DNA from: Acanthaster planci
Taxonomy: Eukaryota; Echinodermata; Asteroidea; Valvatida; Acanthasteridae
DNA: 64,000 nt
Direction of reading: 5' to 3'
Assembly: GCF_001949145.1 (NCBI RefSeq)
Contig: NW_019091703.1
Coordinates: 113,319-177,318 of the forward strand
Under the pieces are notes generated by a model. The model had not been told where the DNA came from. It saw only the letters and a program-made list of their open reading frames with translations, and searched no databases. The position numbers and the translations under genes were made by a program. How positions within the stretch are numbered: position 1 is the first letter of the stretch; each line of letters opens with the position of its first letter. This document shows, piece by piece, positions 41,802 to 52,249 of this stretch.

Positions 41802-44800
41802 GTGAGAAATCACAATATTGATTGCCAGCCATCTAGTATCTATAATCATATCCCAGCATCCTTTGCTGTGTTTACATGTACATGCATGTATGATGTTCTT
41901 GGTCTCAAGTCAAGTCGTTACGTCAGCACTGTCGTCGTTATGTAGTTTGTGCAGGCCTATTTGTGAACTGTTTTCACGGCCTCAATAACAGAAAGACTGG
42001 AGTGCATTCCTCCCCTTCCCCGTCCCTCTAGGGCTTTTTCTTCAACGAGCACGAGCCCAGCATCTTGCAGTCACCGGAAGATGAAGAGCTGCTGATCACG
42101 CAGAACCTGCAGGCAGAAGAGGAGCCCCACTTCAAGAGATGCAGCACTCTGTGGATGGTGGCCTTACAAGTGGTACTCATTGTAAGTCGGTGATCAAAGG
42201 TCCAAAAAGCCTTTTGCGAGTTCCATTTGAATAAAATCGGGCACACTGCATTCTTTAAATCTTTAAATTCACAAGAACATACATGTATGTAACAATTTTA
42301 ATTCTCCATACAAAATATGCCTTGTGATTCGATGCAAGCTTTTGCTTCGTTACATAAGAGACGCTTGGCACCAGTACATTTTTTTCGATGGATAAGAAGG
42401 GAACAGAGGACTTGTAATGGTAATGTTTCCTTTTATGTTTAGTTTGAATGCTAAATCAAAATGTTGTTATGTTCTGCCATCTTATAAGGTACAGTTCTTA
42501 TTGTCAAAAAGTTATCAATGTTATTATTTAAACTCTGATATTAGTATTTCTAAGTGATCAAGCTGGCTTTTATTGTTTTGTTATTCCTACTGGGATCAGT
42601 CCTATTAAAGGACAGTATGGATTACCCATGTGGATGCAACTATGTTGGCTAGGCTTATAAACCTACATGTATCTCATTTTGTAAGACACCTTGTCCTGGT
42701 TCTTTATCATAGTTGGCTGAAATTCGATCAAGTGTGGCTCACTAATATGGGCTAGTGCATGAATTTGGCATCAGGGTTACTCGACACATGCCTAGACATA
42801 GCTCGCGCATCAATTCCAGAGACAAGTGCCCGGTCAGGTACAAGTCTTAACAATTTTGACTGGCACAATAACCAAGCTGAACTGGAATAGTTACAAGCCT
42901 GGAGGGTTTCTTTTCTTAGCTGTACATGTCTACAGTGACTCAAAATTCGACTGCGTCTATTAAAACTAAACGAACCTTCAGTTGGTGCAGTTTTTCAATT
43001 GATACTGAGTGAAAAGTTGAATTGAAACAGTTAAAACCCTGGAAGAACTCTTTTCCTTGTTGAGTATGGCAACTCAAAATTAGACTGCATCAAGGTACAC
43101 TAAAATGAATCTTCAGTTCAATTTTTGTTGCAATTTTTGAAGTGCTATCGAAAGTTGAATGAAAACAGTAAAATCCTGAGAGAATATTTTTGTAGTTTGA
43201 GGTGTGTTATAAAACACATAAGGAGTGACCAAATCCAGTCACTTGTGCAAGCCTCGGCCCTCGGGACTGTGAGTGACCAGAAGAGGGTCCTATTTCCAGA
43301 GGTCGAAGGCCAAGGGATATACTGTAGGACCCTGTTCGGTCACTCACAGTCCACTCAGGGACATAGTTATGCACCAATGACCTCATTGCCAGTCTATATG
43401 TGTGTAATAGGATATTTTTGTTAAAGTTCAGAACTTTCAGCTTTTTGTCACACCTGCACGGCTTTGACAGCCATGTCATAATTTTCCTTTAGTTGTTTTT
43501 GAATGTTTCTACTTTTATAAGTTTTGACAATGGTTCCTTTTTAAAAACACATATGAGAACTGCATCTTAGGCACGAGCATCGCTGACCAGTCTGACCCTG
43601 TATAATTCTGTCACAGACTGCGTACCTGGCTGCTTCAGCTGTCCTCCCGTACGCCATCGAGCCCTGCGTCAATCGCAACGCCACGCGGGCGGAGCAGTTG
43701 GAGGATGCGTTTGTCTACCTAGCCTTCAGCCATCCCGTCGTCTGGCTGCTGCTGCTACTGGCCGACCGCTTTCTCCAGTACCGTCACACGCTGCTGCGAC
43801 GCCACGGCTACCTAGACTTCACCCAGAAGACCAGATACCTGCGCCGCACGGCAGAGTTTGTGTTTTCACTGGGTGAGACATTACCGCACCTCAATTTGTC
43901 CACCCCAATGTTCGTGATCAGTCCTGCATGTGGCAAACAAGCTGATTTTTGTGTCTTATCTTACGTCTCTGACAGGCAATGCGTTCATGCTGACCATCGT
44001 CCTGCTGCGCTACAAGTTCATGTCACAGGTGAGCTCCGTCAAGCCCGTGGGAACAGCGTCGATTCACGGCGTCAACTACCAGGAGATGATCATTGGCGTG
44101 GAGTCCATCATCGCGCTCTTCTGCTGTGCAAGATATGCAAGTGAGCAATTTTCAGTCGTGCTTACTAGGCTGGTCAGTGAAACCATGTCCTCATGGTACA
44201 CTGTTGACCAAAAATTTCGAAAACACAAGATTCAGTAGCCAGCTGAAGACAGAGAGGCTTTCCATGGTAGCCATCTTGCAGGGCAGTTCTTTTGTTGCAC
44301 ATGGAAACTTCCTTTGTGCATATCCTGTGGAATAAAAGGTCTGGCCTGCAAGATGGTCGCCGTGCAAACCCTCTATACAATCAAATGCCACAATGTACAG
44401 CCAGGGGTTGGCTGTACCCAGCCACGGGAATGGATTCCAACAAACTCCCAAAGAGCTAACCTTGAGCATCGGTTACCGTTGTCATTTTTTCTGGATCTTA
44501 ATCTGCAGTGTTAGTTTACAAGTTCAACAAAGCCGAGCTCCCGCCTGACGCCGAGCAGGAGGAGCAGATGATAGCTGTCATGCAACCCAGCACTCACCTG
44601 CCGGACATTGGTTATAGGTGAGTGCCCTGGGTTTGATTTCCACTCCATGCTCTGCACTTTCTTGTTCTAGCACCCACACACTAGATATTGGTTATGGGTT
44701 GATGTCCTTGGTTCGATTGCCTCTGTGTGCATGGTTTTTGTCTTATTTTAGCATCCACATTCTGGATATTGTTTTGGTCATATCTGGGTCTTAACCAGTC

Positions 44801-46793
44801 AGTGTCAGTTTTTCTTACCCGAAAAAGCTGCTGGGGGCAGTTTTTTTTTCTTCAACTTTTTCCAAATTCTTCAATGTTGCGACTGCGCTTTGACCCAATC
44901 TAGCATGATGCATTAATACGTCATCCGAGGAAATGAAAGATGAATTCCTGAAACGAGTGTATACGTCCTCCGTGGAAGAAATAAGGAAAATTATGTGTGT
45001 TTACACGTCGTCGTTGTCCGGCGTTAAGTGGTTAAATACGTCTTATTACTCCTTGAGGGGTTGTAGTTGGAATAAACCGAACAGGGTTGTGTGTGCACAT
45101 GAATGCACGTGCACTTCACTGTCAAAGATGCTTGTACAATTGTTGCTCGAAGCTTGGCTTGTTTGTGATTGCTGCAGTGTTCATGGTTGATTGGTTCTGC
45201 TTGATTACAATCCTTGGGAAAATAGGAACATTTGTAGCAGTCATTTCTTTCTTGTCATCTGAGGAAGGTTGCCTGGTTTAGTGTGCCAGGTTCGATTCCC
45301 ACTGTGCTCAGTCTTTGCCAGTTCTAGTACCAACCCTCCATATTTGGTTCCAAGGTTGGTGTCCTCAGTTCAGTGGCCTCTTTGTGCATGGTCCTGTCTC
45401 ACTCTGGCACCCCCTGTGAACTGTTAAGTTTAAAGGTCAGTGTTTGGGGTGTGATTCTGAGTACACACTTGTTCTGTGCTTTTTTTTGGCTTCCGCCCAC
45501 CAGATATTGGTCACAGGGTGGTGCCTTGGGTCCGATTCCCCACTGACTTTGTGCTCGCTCCTTGCTTGTTCCAGCACCCACTCACCAAATTTGCATCATA
45601 GATTTGTGTCCCCAGGTTCGATTCCAGAGTCCTTGCTTATTCTAGCACCCATCCCCCCCAGAGTTTGATCATAAGTTGGGGTCCCTGGTTCGAATTCCAC
45701 CGTGTGCTTGGCTATTGGTCTTTTCTTGTCCTAGCACCCATATCTCAGATATTGGTTATGGGTTAGTGTCTCGGGTTCAATTCCCACTGAATGCTTCGTT
45801 ATTTCTCAATGTAGCACCCATATTCAAGGTACTGATGGTCAGTGTTCTGGGGTTCAATTCCCTCTATATGCGTAGTTGTTTCTTGTAGCACCCGCCTACC
45901 AAATATTTGCTGCAAGTTAGTATCCAGTGTTTGATTCCCTCAGCATCCTCAATCGTTTCTTTCTTGTAGCATCCACCTACCAATTATTGGTTGCAAGTTA
46001 GTGTCCTGGGTTCGATTCCCATTGCTTGCATGGTCCCTTGTTCTCCCAGCACTGTGGGGTACCTCCACATATGTAGAGACTTATGGAAAATTCAAAATTC
46101 AATGAGAGTATTGTTTGGCTGTTGCGTATCTGCATCTGCCTTCTAACAGGATGCATCATCAAAGCCCATTTTCCATAAACCGAAATGTGCAGTCAATAAA
46201 TTAACGGCAGCATTTCATTTGGCTCAGTGCAGGTAAGTTATGCAAACGTGTGCACCTTTATGCACTGGAGACAGATTGTGTCTTGCTACCGATAACAAAA
46301 CTGCTTGTGATATTTGCAAATGTTGCACTTGCACCTTGTATTGAGGGTGCATCATTCAGAACTTGTTTCGTCTCATTTCTTTATGTTCAACAAGCACATA
46401 CATGGATTAAAAATACATGTATCTGACCCCCGGGGCTATGTAAAATTTTCTCCACACAAGAAATAAATGAATTGCACTCTAGTGACTTAGTATAGAGGCT
46501 TTGTGTGGTAGCCATCTTGCAGGGCAAGTTGTTTTGTCCCACAGGGAAACCTCCTTTGTGCATATCCTGTGGAACAAAAGAACCGGTCTGCAAGATGGCA
46601 GCTATGCAAACCCTCTATATCTCCGTGGTCTTTGGTCCACCTCAGGGACAGCCAGTACGTGGAAGCCCTGCTGGAGAGACAGGCGGACATGATCCGCTAC
46701 CTCAAGCATCACACCGAATACCTGAGCAAACGCATCTTGAAGCTGCGAGCGTCGCAGAAAGACGGCCGTCTGATGGGCAGTGTACAGGTCTAG
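41778..46793 (+). CDS. TMEM192: TMEM192, lysosomal four-pass membrane protein, six exons
   Basis: Exons: 41778-41801, 42032-42181, 43617-43872, 43976-44140, 44509-44617, 46646-46793; 283 residues (human 271). Phases at all five junctions agree. Seen: acidic dileucine motif EDEELL at residues 24-29, matching the [DE]xxxL[LI] signal used for lysosomal sorting; hydrophobic segments at about 46-68, 89-110, 137-158 and 180-202; sequon N79-A-T81 in the first luminal loop; FLQYRHTLLRRHGY and RYLRR after the second segment, the family signature; a C-terminal coiled-coil-like helix about 238-271 (VEALLERQADMIRYLKHH). Family knowledge: TMEM192 is an abundant late-endosome/lysosome membrane protein, forms dimers and is used as a lysosomal marker; its molecular role is unclear. 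The 8-codon first exon was chosen because it is the nearest upstream ATG with an in-phase GTGAGA donor; a different first exon is possible. Confidence 0.9.
42032..42181 (+). CDS. TMEM192: TMEM192 exon: cytosolic N-terminus and start of TM1
   Basis: Acceptor CGTCCCTCTAG, donor GTAAGT; 50 codons, phase 0 at both ends. Carries the acidic dileucine and the first half of TM1. Confidence 0.88.
42182..43616 (+). other. TMEM192 intron 2 (1.4 kb)
   Basis: Contains the long hairpin at 43264-43352. Two similar stretches (GTTGAATTGAAACAGTTAAAACC near 43016, TTGAATGAAAACAGTAAAATCC near 43153) indicate a short local duplication. No coding signal. Confidence 0.8.
43264..43352. repeat. 89-nt intronic hairpin
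   Basis: Perfect 15-bp arms 43264-43278 and 43338-43352 (GGACTGTGAGTGACC and complement), then an inner 8-bp pair AGGGTCCT/AGGACCCT, separated by asymmetric bulges of 4-5 nt. Size is compatible with a pre-miRNA-like stem or a tiny foldback element. Confidence 0.75.
43617..43872 (+). CDS. TMEM192: TMEM192 exon: TM1 end, luminal loop, TM2
   Basis: Acceptor CTGTCACAG, donor GTGAGA; 85 codons plus one base. The most diagnostic exon, with the second membrane segment followed by RFLQYRHTLLRRHGYLDF. Confidence 0.93.
43976..44140 (+). CDS. TMEM192: TMEM192 exon: TM3 to TM4
   Basis: Acceptor CTCTGACAG after a 103-bp intron, donor GTGAGC. Phase 1 to phase 1, 54 full codons. Encodes NAFMLTIVLLRYKF and the start of the fourth membrane segment. 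Confidence 0.93.
44141..44508 (+). other. TMEM192 intron 4 (368 bp)
   Basis: A third of this intron is MITE copy A (44250-44377). The remainder holds nothing recognisable. Confidence 0.85.
44250..44377. mobile_element. 128-bp MITE, copy A
   Basis: Terminal inverted repeats of about 30 bp: AGAGGCTTTCC...GTAGCCATCTTGCA at the left, TGCAAGATGGTCGCC...GCAAACCCTCTATA at the right. Interior shared with copy B (GAAACTTCCTTTGTGCATATCC). TA-type flank. The left end lacks the first few bases present in copy B. Confidence 0.85.
44509..44617 (+). CDS. TMEM192: TMEM192 exon: post-TM4 cytosolic segment
   Basis: Acceptor AATCTGCAG, donor GTGAGT; completes a Met, then 35 codons plus two bases. Encodes LVYKFNKAELPPDAEQEEQM, like the vertebrate RRFNKAKPEPD segment. 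Its last 27 bases and the donor are the first unit of the minisatellite that fills the next intron. Confidence 0.92.
44591..46060 (+). repeat. ~80-bp minisatellite seeded by the TMEM192 exon 5 end
   Basis: Unit: (T)AG|CACCCAC...ATATTGGTTATGGGTT..GTCCTGGGTTCGATTCCCAC...GTGCTTGGTC..TTGTTCTAG. Unit starts at about 44591 (inside the exon), 44671, 44752, then after unrelated sequence (44790-45265) at 45328, 45408, 45494, 45575, 45646, 45735, 45815, 45889, 45970 and 46050. Common spacing is 80-81 bp. Each unit keeps an acceptor-like CTAG or GTAG before CACCCA and a B-box-like GGTTCGATTCCC. The donor GTGAGT is intact only in the genuine exon. Confidence 0.9.
46491..46619. mobile_element. 129-bp MITE, copy B, ending 26 bp before the last TMEM192 exon
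   Basis: Starts TATAGAGGCTTTG and ends CAAACCCTCTATA; the termini pair over about 30 bp. The TA flanks fit the Tc1/mariner superfamily. The branch point and polypyrimidine tract of the last TMEM192 intron must lie within its right end or the 26 bases after it. Confidence 0.9.
46646..46793 (+). CDS. TMEM192: TMEM192 last exon: C-terminal helix
   Basis: Acceptor GGTCCACCTCAG at 46634-46645, stop TAG at 46791-46793; completes an Arg, then 48 codons. Encodes DSQYVEALLERQADMIRYLK and LSKRILKL, colinear with the human C-terminal IVEKQGDTIEYLK and LSKRLLAL. Confidence 0.93.
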
Positions 46794-47025
46794 GCGGTGG
46801 CGGAGTCACCAAGTCACTAGGGTCAAATGTCAGCAGCAGAGAATCAGGGAAGGGTGGTTGCTTTACAGTGTCGCGCCTGCTTTCCGGGGATAGCAATTTG
46901 CGATAATTAAGCAACTCCGGCAACTGTCTTGTCATCTTTAGGGTCTTTATTTATATTTTCTTTTGGGGGTGTGTCCAGGTCAGAGAGAAAGTTGCGATGC
47001 AATAAATATGTGCCTTTTCATAGCC
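46794..47025 (+). other. TMEM192 3'UTR
   Basis: Short UTR of about 230 nt ending after AATAAA at 47001-47006. No other element seen. Confidence 0.65.
47001..47006 (+). terminator. Polyadenylation signal for TMEM192
   Basis: AATAAA followed by TATGTGCCTTTTC, a T/G-rich context. First such hexamer downstream of the stop codon. Confidence 0.7.
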
Positions 47026-48673
47026 ACTAATCTAATCTCCATGACAAAAATCTGGATTATGGTTCCGTACTTAGCAAACAAATGAAACTATGCACTGGCT
47101 CTCAGCCTTCCATTGGAATGTGTGCAGGGAACCAGTCATTGTCCCCCTCCATCATTATGAAAATGTGAACATGGTCTGTGGTCCGGGGGGGGGGGAGTGT
47201 AGGGGGATGGGGGAGGGGGAACTTGCCCCGGGAAATAAATTGAAATGTAAAAAAAGGGAAAGAAAGGCGTTCGGAAAAGGGATGAAAATCTCCAGGTTGT
47301 TTGACGGTACAAGTACCTTGGAGTTGACCCCCTTACATCACTGATGGCTTTTCAGTTTGTTATGAAAGTAAAAAAACAAAATTGGTGATGGCGACAATGT
47401 AAGCGGCTATTCTTCTGGCCAATCAGCAGTCCTTGGAAGAATACTGTGGAAAACACCTGAGGAGCTCTACAGTTGAACACAGATGAGAGCACTGTTAATT
47501 TACAAGGTCATATTTATAACAAGGACAATTAACGTTGAGGCCCCAAGTCTTTGTTTATTTTTCCATTACTAATAATACAAGGTAACTGTTATAGGCAGGT
47601 GACTTGTAAAGGCCCAGGGACCTTGTTATAACAGTTTTCCATTGTACATGTACATGTTTATGGAAATTGGAGGAGCAATCACCGTGTCAAAGTTCACTCG
47701 TTTGAACTTTGCGGCAACGCTGTCCGTGTTCATTGCTAAATGGCGGCTGATTGCACTTCGCAACGTTATACTCGTATGTACCCTACCACATGTGGGAAGG
47801 TTGTGTGTCGACATGCCGTTCGCATCATCATGCATGACTTTTTTTAGGCGGCCTTCAGCGTCATTCATTATCTGTTAACTACCTGTCCGCCTCCCTCTTC
47901 AAATACACGCCTATTGCACGATTGATTGCTTTGCCCTTCGTTGGACTTTTGAATCTCAAGAAATCGAAGGTTACACTGGACGTCTGTTCAACTGTTTAAA
48001 TGGAAATTTTTGCCAGAGTCGGCTGTGCTCGTATAGGAAGCTTTGACTGTGAAACAGATGTTGTCTTGATTTCTATTAAATAATGGCACTGAATGAATTG
48101 CGCAATGCTTTGTTCCTTTGGTAAATAGTCCTTGCCTGAAGGCTGAAGCATAAAAACAATTTGTACTTTATTACTATTATATAAAACGTGCAGGACAAAG
48201 TTGTTAAAACATGCATCGTAAAAATGTGCAAATTTTGTTTCTTTTCTTTTTCATTTTATGTCAAAATATTAATCTCTGGAATCGTGTATGGCGGTTTGTT
48301 GAAAAAATACAAATTTGCAACCAAAAAGGTCTCTGACTGATTTGTTTTCATTAGGTACGTCTACAGAATGGTGTTAGTTTTAATGCTGTGTCTCCGGGCA
48401 CCTAATAGGGGGTATACGTTTTGACTTTATCAGTATGTTTTGGGTTGCTTTTTCTACTTTTTTACAAACCGTTTCCGTTGGAAAGATTATAAAGATGCAG
48501 TTTACGCGCCAACTGGGTTGACCGTTTTACGAGCGCGCCCTCCAATGACTCTTTGCTGAACGCTTACAGCTAGCTAGCTACAGGCAAACAAAAGTTGGCT
48601 CGTGTCCATGACATGTTGTTGTCCAGCTCAAATGCGTCACGCGCATATCCTCGATTACTCCATTGTTGCATTG
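47026..48673. other. Intergenic DNA between TMEM192 and the BTG gene
   Basis: A G-run lies near 47190. Overlapping open frames of about 80 codons on both strands at 47626-47878 have no recognisable family. AGCTAGCTAGCT near 48570. Otherwise nothing seen. Confidence 0.7.
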
Positions 48674-48850
48674 TTCCGGCTAAAAATAGCTGTTTACTAA
48701 ACCCGCCATATAAGGCAAGGATGTGCCATATATGGTAGGGGCGGATCTGACGTCGTGAAATATTTACATGACGCGGCATGGTTACGCAGAAATCCACACA
48801 CCCGATTGGTTCTCTGTAGGAGTCGAACGTGACGTCACCGCTGTATAAGA
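48674..48850 (+). promoter_or_regulatory. BTG promoter: ETS, MEF2-like, two CArG boxes, CREs, CCAAT, TATA
   Basis: In order: TTCCGG (ETS core) 48674-48679; CTAAAAATAG (MEF2-type) 48680-48689; CCATATAAGG 48706-48715 and CCATATATGG 48726-48735 (both exact CArG boxes, 20 bp apart); TGACGTCG 48748-48755; ATTGG (inverted CCAAT) 48804-48808; TGACGTCA (perfect CRE) 48830-48837; TATAAGA 48844-48850. Transcription should begin about 25-30 bp after the TATA box, near 48875. SRF with ETS partners, and CREB, drive immediate-early genes; BTG2 in vertebrates is one. Confidence 0.75.
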
Positions 48851-48874
48851 GAATTTGCTGGCGTTGCATTAGCA

Positions 48875-49160
48875 TTCGCAGCTGGGAACACAACAACAAC
48901 GAGTCAACCAAATGCTACATTTGGGGACATTTTTAGTGTTGGAATATCACATCTTGCTTTCCCCATTGTCAAATTTTCTGAGTAGTTAGTGTTTGGAGGA
49001 TATCAGTTCCCTTTGAGGAAAGTTCTGAAGTTACACGGTCTCCGAAGATAAGGATTTTAACCACAAATTTCGCAACATATTTTGTGGTTGTCGAACAAAG
49101 CAAGCAGACAACTCGGCTCTTCCTCGACGTAAAACTTCTAAGTGAAAACATTCGACAGTC
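48875..49160 (+). other. BTG 5'UTR with an upstream ORF
   Basis: Predicted from the TATA position. An upstream ATG at 48912 (weak context, C at -3) opens a 25-codon frame ending TAG at 48987-48989, before the main ATG. No intron evident. Confidence 0.5.
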
Positions 49161-49471
49161 ATGAAGGACGAAATCGCAGCGGCGGTGTTTTTCCTGGCCC
49201 GCCTCATCAACGTGAAACGTAGCTTCACCTCGGAGCAGATGGCGGAATTCTCGGAGAACCTGGTGGCGTGTCTGATCGAGAAGTTTCGGAATCACTGGTA
49301 CGAAGAGACGCCGAGCAAGGGTCAGGCTTTCCGCTGCATCCGTATCGCCCACGACGAACCCAGGGACATTGTTTTGGTGCGAGCCGCTAAGAAAAGTGGA
49401 CTGGACTTCGACAAAATGAACCTCCCTGCTGATTTTACACTCTGGGTGGATCCTCTGGAAGTCGTCTGCAG
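49161..49471 (+). CDS. BTG3/BTG4: BTG exon 1: box A and most of box B
   Basis: Start codon to donor GTATGG at 49472; 103 codons plus two bases. The donor lacks the usual AAGT, but read-through gives an early stop within a few codons (LCGS), and splicing restores the conserved RFGEKG. Confidence 0.93.
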
Positions 49472-50366
49472 GTATGGCCTATGTGGAAGTTAATTCAGGG
49501 CGGATGACAACAGCCTATAAACTGAATTCGATCCACTGCGACCGCAAACAATGGATCCATTTTGTTAGCATTGGTTGTGTGGAACAAAAGAACCGCTGCA
49601 TGACTAATGAGTCTAGCTTGTTTTCAAGGGCGCGAAGAATCGGTCCTTTGGTCTGTCGACAATGAAAACGTACATGAACCCCCTCCCCTTTCCCCAATAA
49701 ACCACTGTTGTCATGCTCCAAAATTTCACGTCAAGAAGTAAACACATGCTACCTTTTCACTGATCAAGTGAAACTCGCGTTGAATCTTCATGAATAGTCA
49801 TCACGACCATTGTTAGATTTGGCCTAGTTAGGCGAACTGTCCCAGTAAACATGGTAGAGAAACAACACGAAGGCATTGAAGAGACCATTCAAGGCTGCTA
49901 TTTCATTGTACTAGTTTATTGATTGTAGTTTTGTCTAAATTGGTATTAAGTAAATTAAATGAATAAGACATTGATCGTTGATCATGTTAATGGTCTGCTT
50001 TTCAGGTTTGGAGAAAAGGGAACAATCTGCCCGATTGCATCCTTCCCGAAGAAGTCGTCTCCACTACAAGTTAACGACAATGAGACGACAACAACAACAT
50101 TGCAAACGGGCGACGCCAATGGCAATATGGACTTGAACGCCAACCCAAAGTCCGTCCTTGACAACATCACGGAGGTCCTGCAGAGGAACTCCAGCACAGT
50201 GGCCAACGACAATGTCGGGGGCGTGGTCACCACCCACTACCGGGGGCGGAGGAACCGGACCAAGTACAACCTGGTCCGAAACACCATGAACAGTGAGCAG
50301 GACTGGCCAGCGCTGTCCCACCACAAGTACCGTTGGGTCAGTAAGACCCTTACAGCCCAGGCGTAG
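49161..50366 (+). CDS. BTG3/BTG4: BTG/TOB-family anti-proliferative protein, two exons (BTG3/BTG4 type)
   Basis: Exons 49161-49471 and 50006-50366; 223 residues. The N-terminus MKDEIAAAVFFLARL closely resembles BTG3 (MKNEIAAVVFF) and BTG4. Box A YEETPSKGQAFRCIRI at 47-62 and box B LPADFTLWVDPLEVVCRFGE at 88-107 are the two family signatures; the exon junction splits Arg 104 within box B. The BTG domain (about 1-118) binds the CAF1/CNOT7 deadenylase of the CCR4-NOT complex, promoting mRNA deadenylation and slowing proliferation. The C-terminal half is unique: acidic/Thr-rich, then RGRRNRTKYN and a terminal DWPALSHHKYRW segment, loosely like the aromatic-proline tail of BTG3. BTG1/2 are shorter (158-171 residues), BTG3 about 252. 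The ATG at 49161 has G at -3. Confidence 0.92.
49472..50005 (+). other. BTG intron (534 bp)
   Basis: No repeats or coding signal, except an 18-mer TGTGGAACAAAAGAACCG at 49577 identical to part of MITE copy B (46568), perhaps a remnant or chance. Confidence 0.75.
50006..50366 (+). CDS. BTG3/BTG4: BTG exon 2: end of BTG domain and C-terminal tail
   Basis: Acceptor CTGCTTTTCAG at 49995-50005; stop TAG at 50364-50366. Begins by completing Arg 104, then FGEKGTICPIASF. The rest is a poorly conserved tail. Confidence 0.93.
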
Positions 50367-52249
50367 CCCGATCCCGGCTGCACACAAACTCAACCAATAC
50401 CAAATGCAAATCTCTGATCTTTTTGACTAATTTTTTTTAATATTAAAAAGAAAATTTCATCATGCAAATAGTGTGATTTTTAATTGAAACATTTTTTCTG
50501 TGATCTTTGCCAGAGTCCGAAAACGGGTTGGATACTGTTTTGATACCTTTTTATACATCTACGCTCAACTGGTGCTTCAAGTGATGTACATAATATCATT
50601 TTTCACACTTCCTTTATTCATACAATGTATGCTAGTGTCAGGTTGGCCGTGCTTAAATTAAAACTTGGCAAATGAGCTGAAGAGTGTGATAAATCTTTGA
50701 TGTATCACGCAAAACAACAGTGTAGCGATAAATTGTTGGGTACACGCTGACTCTGTTGAGAGGAAAAAACCACGGCGATAGATGAAAATCGTCTTGACAA
50801 TTGAATTATTTCCCAGAGAAGAAATTCCTTCGCGTGATTACGTGGACATGTACATCCCAAATGGTTTGAACTGTCGCTGTTCGTACCAAATCAACTTTGT
50901 AGAATGTAAATGATCCCAGGATTTTCATCAACAAACAAAATATCTCTTTCCCCGGAAACTTCTAAACCCCTCGGCTGTTGTCAAAGACTGTTTGCAGTTT
51001 ATGCTGTAAGTGCCTCTTGTTCACACAGTAACAAGAGAGTAGAATTCTCCTCCCTTCGTAGTCATGAAACAGCCGTAATACTTTTTGCAGCAGGCTGAAT
51101 GACTCATCTTCCACACTGGCCCCCGCCCTCAAAAGGGTCCTTTTTTCTTCTCTCTCTTGCAGTTGGATTAATTGCAAGGCAAATTGAATCGGCTGACTTC
51201 CTTATTATGTTACCTGAGCACTTTGACCGAGTCAGGGTTCCTCCCAAAATGGAACAGCATCCATTCATAATTAAGCTTGTCTGCAATCGGACATGATGGA
51301 ACCTGTTGACATTTTGTTTCTGATGATGTTTACATGTAGTTGTCAAGATGATTTTCACTTTCTTTGACTATATTCAACCTGGAACAACCATTCCATGCTT
51401 GTACCAAGCTTGTATTTAAAAGAAATCAATCAAGAACTTATATTTAAGAATTAAAAGGCCTTTTTTTTCTACTTGCATGGAGATACATACGTTATACATA
51501 AATTTTTTTGCTCAGTCGCACAAGGGAAATTCTCTTGAAGGATACTTCCAATTGAATGTGGTTGTATATGCATGTACCTAACTGCTATCTATTCAATCCC
51601 TCTGTGTCGGAGTTCAAAGGTCAATCGAACAGTATTCGGTATTGTAAGGGTCACAGATGTACATTTAACAGTAACCAAATCTTTGTACAGCGAGGTTTTT
51701 TTAGATGACCTCATTCGTGCAATATGAATTCTTATATGTTGAGCATTATGTAAATCATGACTTTATTTTAGAGTTTTTGGTGTTTTGCAAGGAAAACAAG
51801 TAGACAAAAGTTTCACCATAGATGGACATGAGACGATTGGACAGTAATGCTTGCTAAGAATTTTTGGTACAAATCATGGGTCACCAATTAGTTTTCCTGT
51901 TTGACATTTTTATTTTTCGTGGTGTGTTTGGTTTTTATCCATTCTGGTTATTTTTGCTAGGGCATTCTATTGGGAATATGAGTGACGGACAGGATTCAAG
52001 ACTTCACTGAAATATATTTTTCGAAAAGTTGTAATGCAGGTCATTGTATTTTTGTTACAAAGTAACAAATGAAAAAGAAAAAAGATTTTAAAGAGTCCTA
52101 TTTTTGCCACATGAATCCACCTTTCTAAATCCTACTTTTAAATAGTGGACAAAATCCTGCACAAAATGAATTTCATATTCCCAGATTTGCCACCAATAAT
52201 TTCGCTTCCTTTTAAGTTTCTTTTTATAGTCATCAATTCCATGAACCAT

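Noticed and set aside
44591-46060. CRISPR-like array (regular ~80-bp repeats)
   Set aside because: Eukaryotic intron, no short conserved repeats separated by unique spacers; it is a minisatellite with divergence along the whole unit.
47626-47878. Overlapping 78-80 codon frames on both strands between TMEM192 and BTG
   Set aside because: No family, no splice context, start within TACATGTA sequence; mirrored openness is chance.
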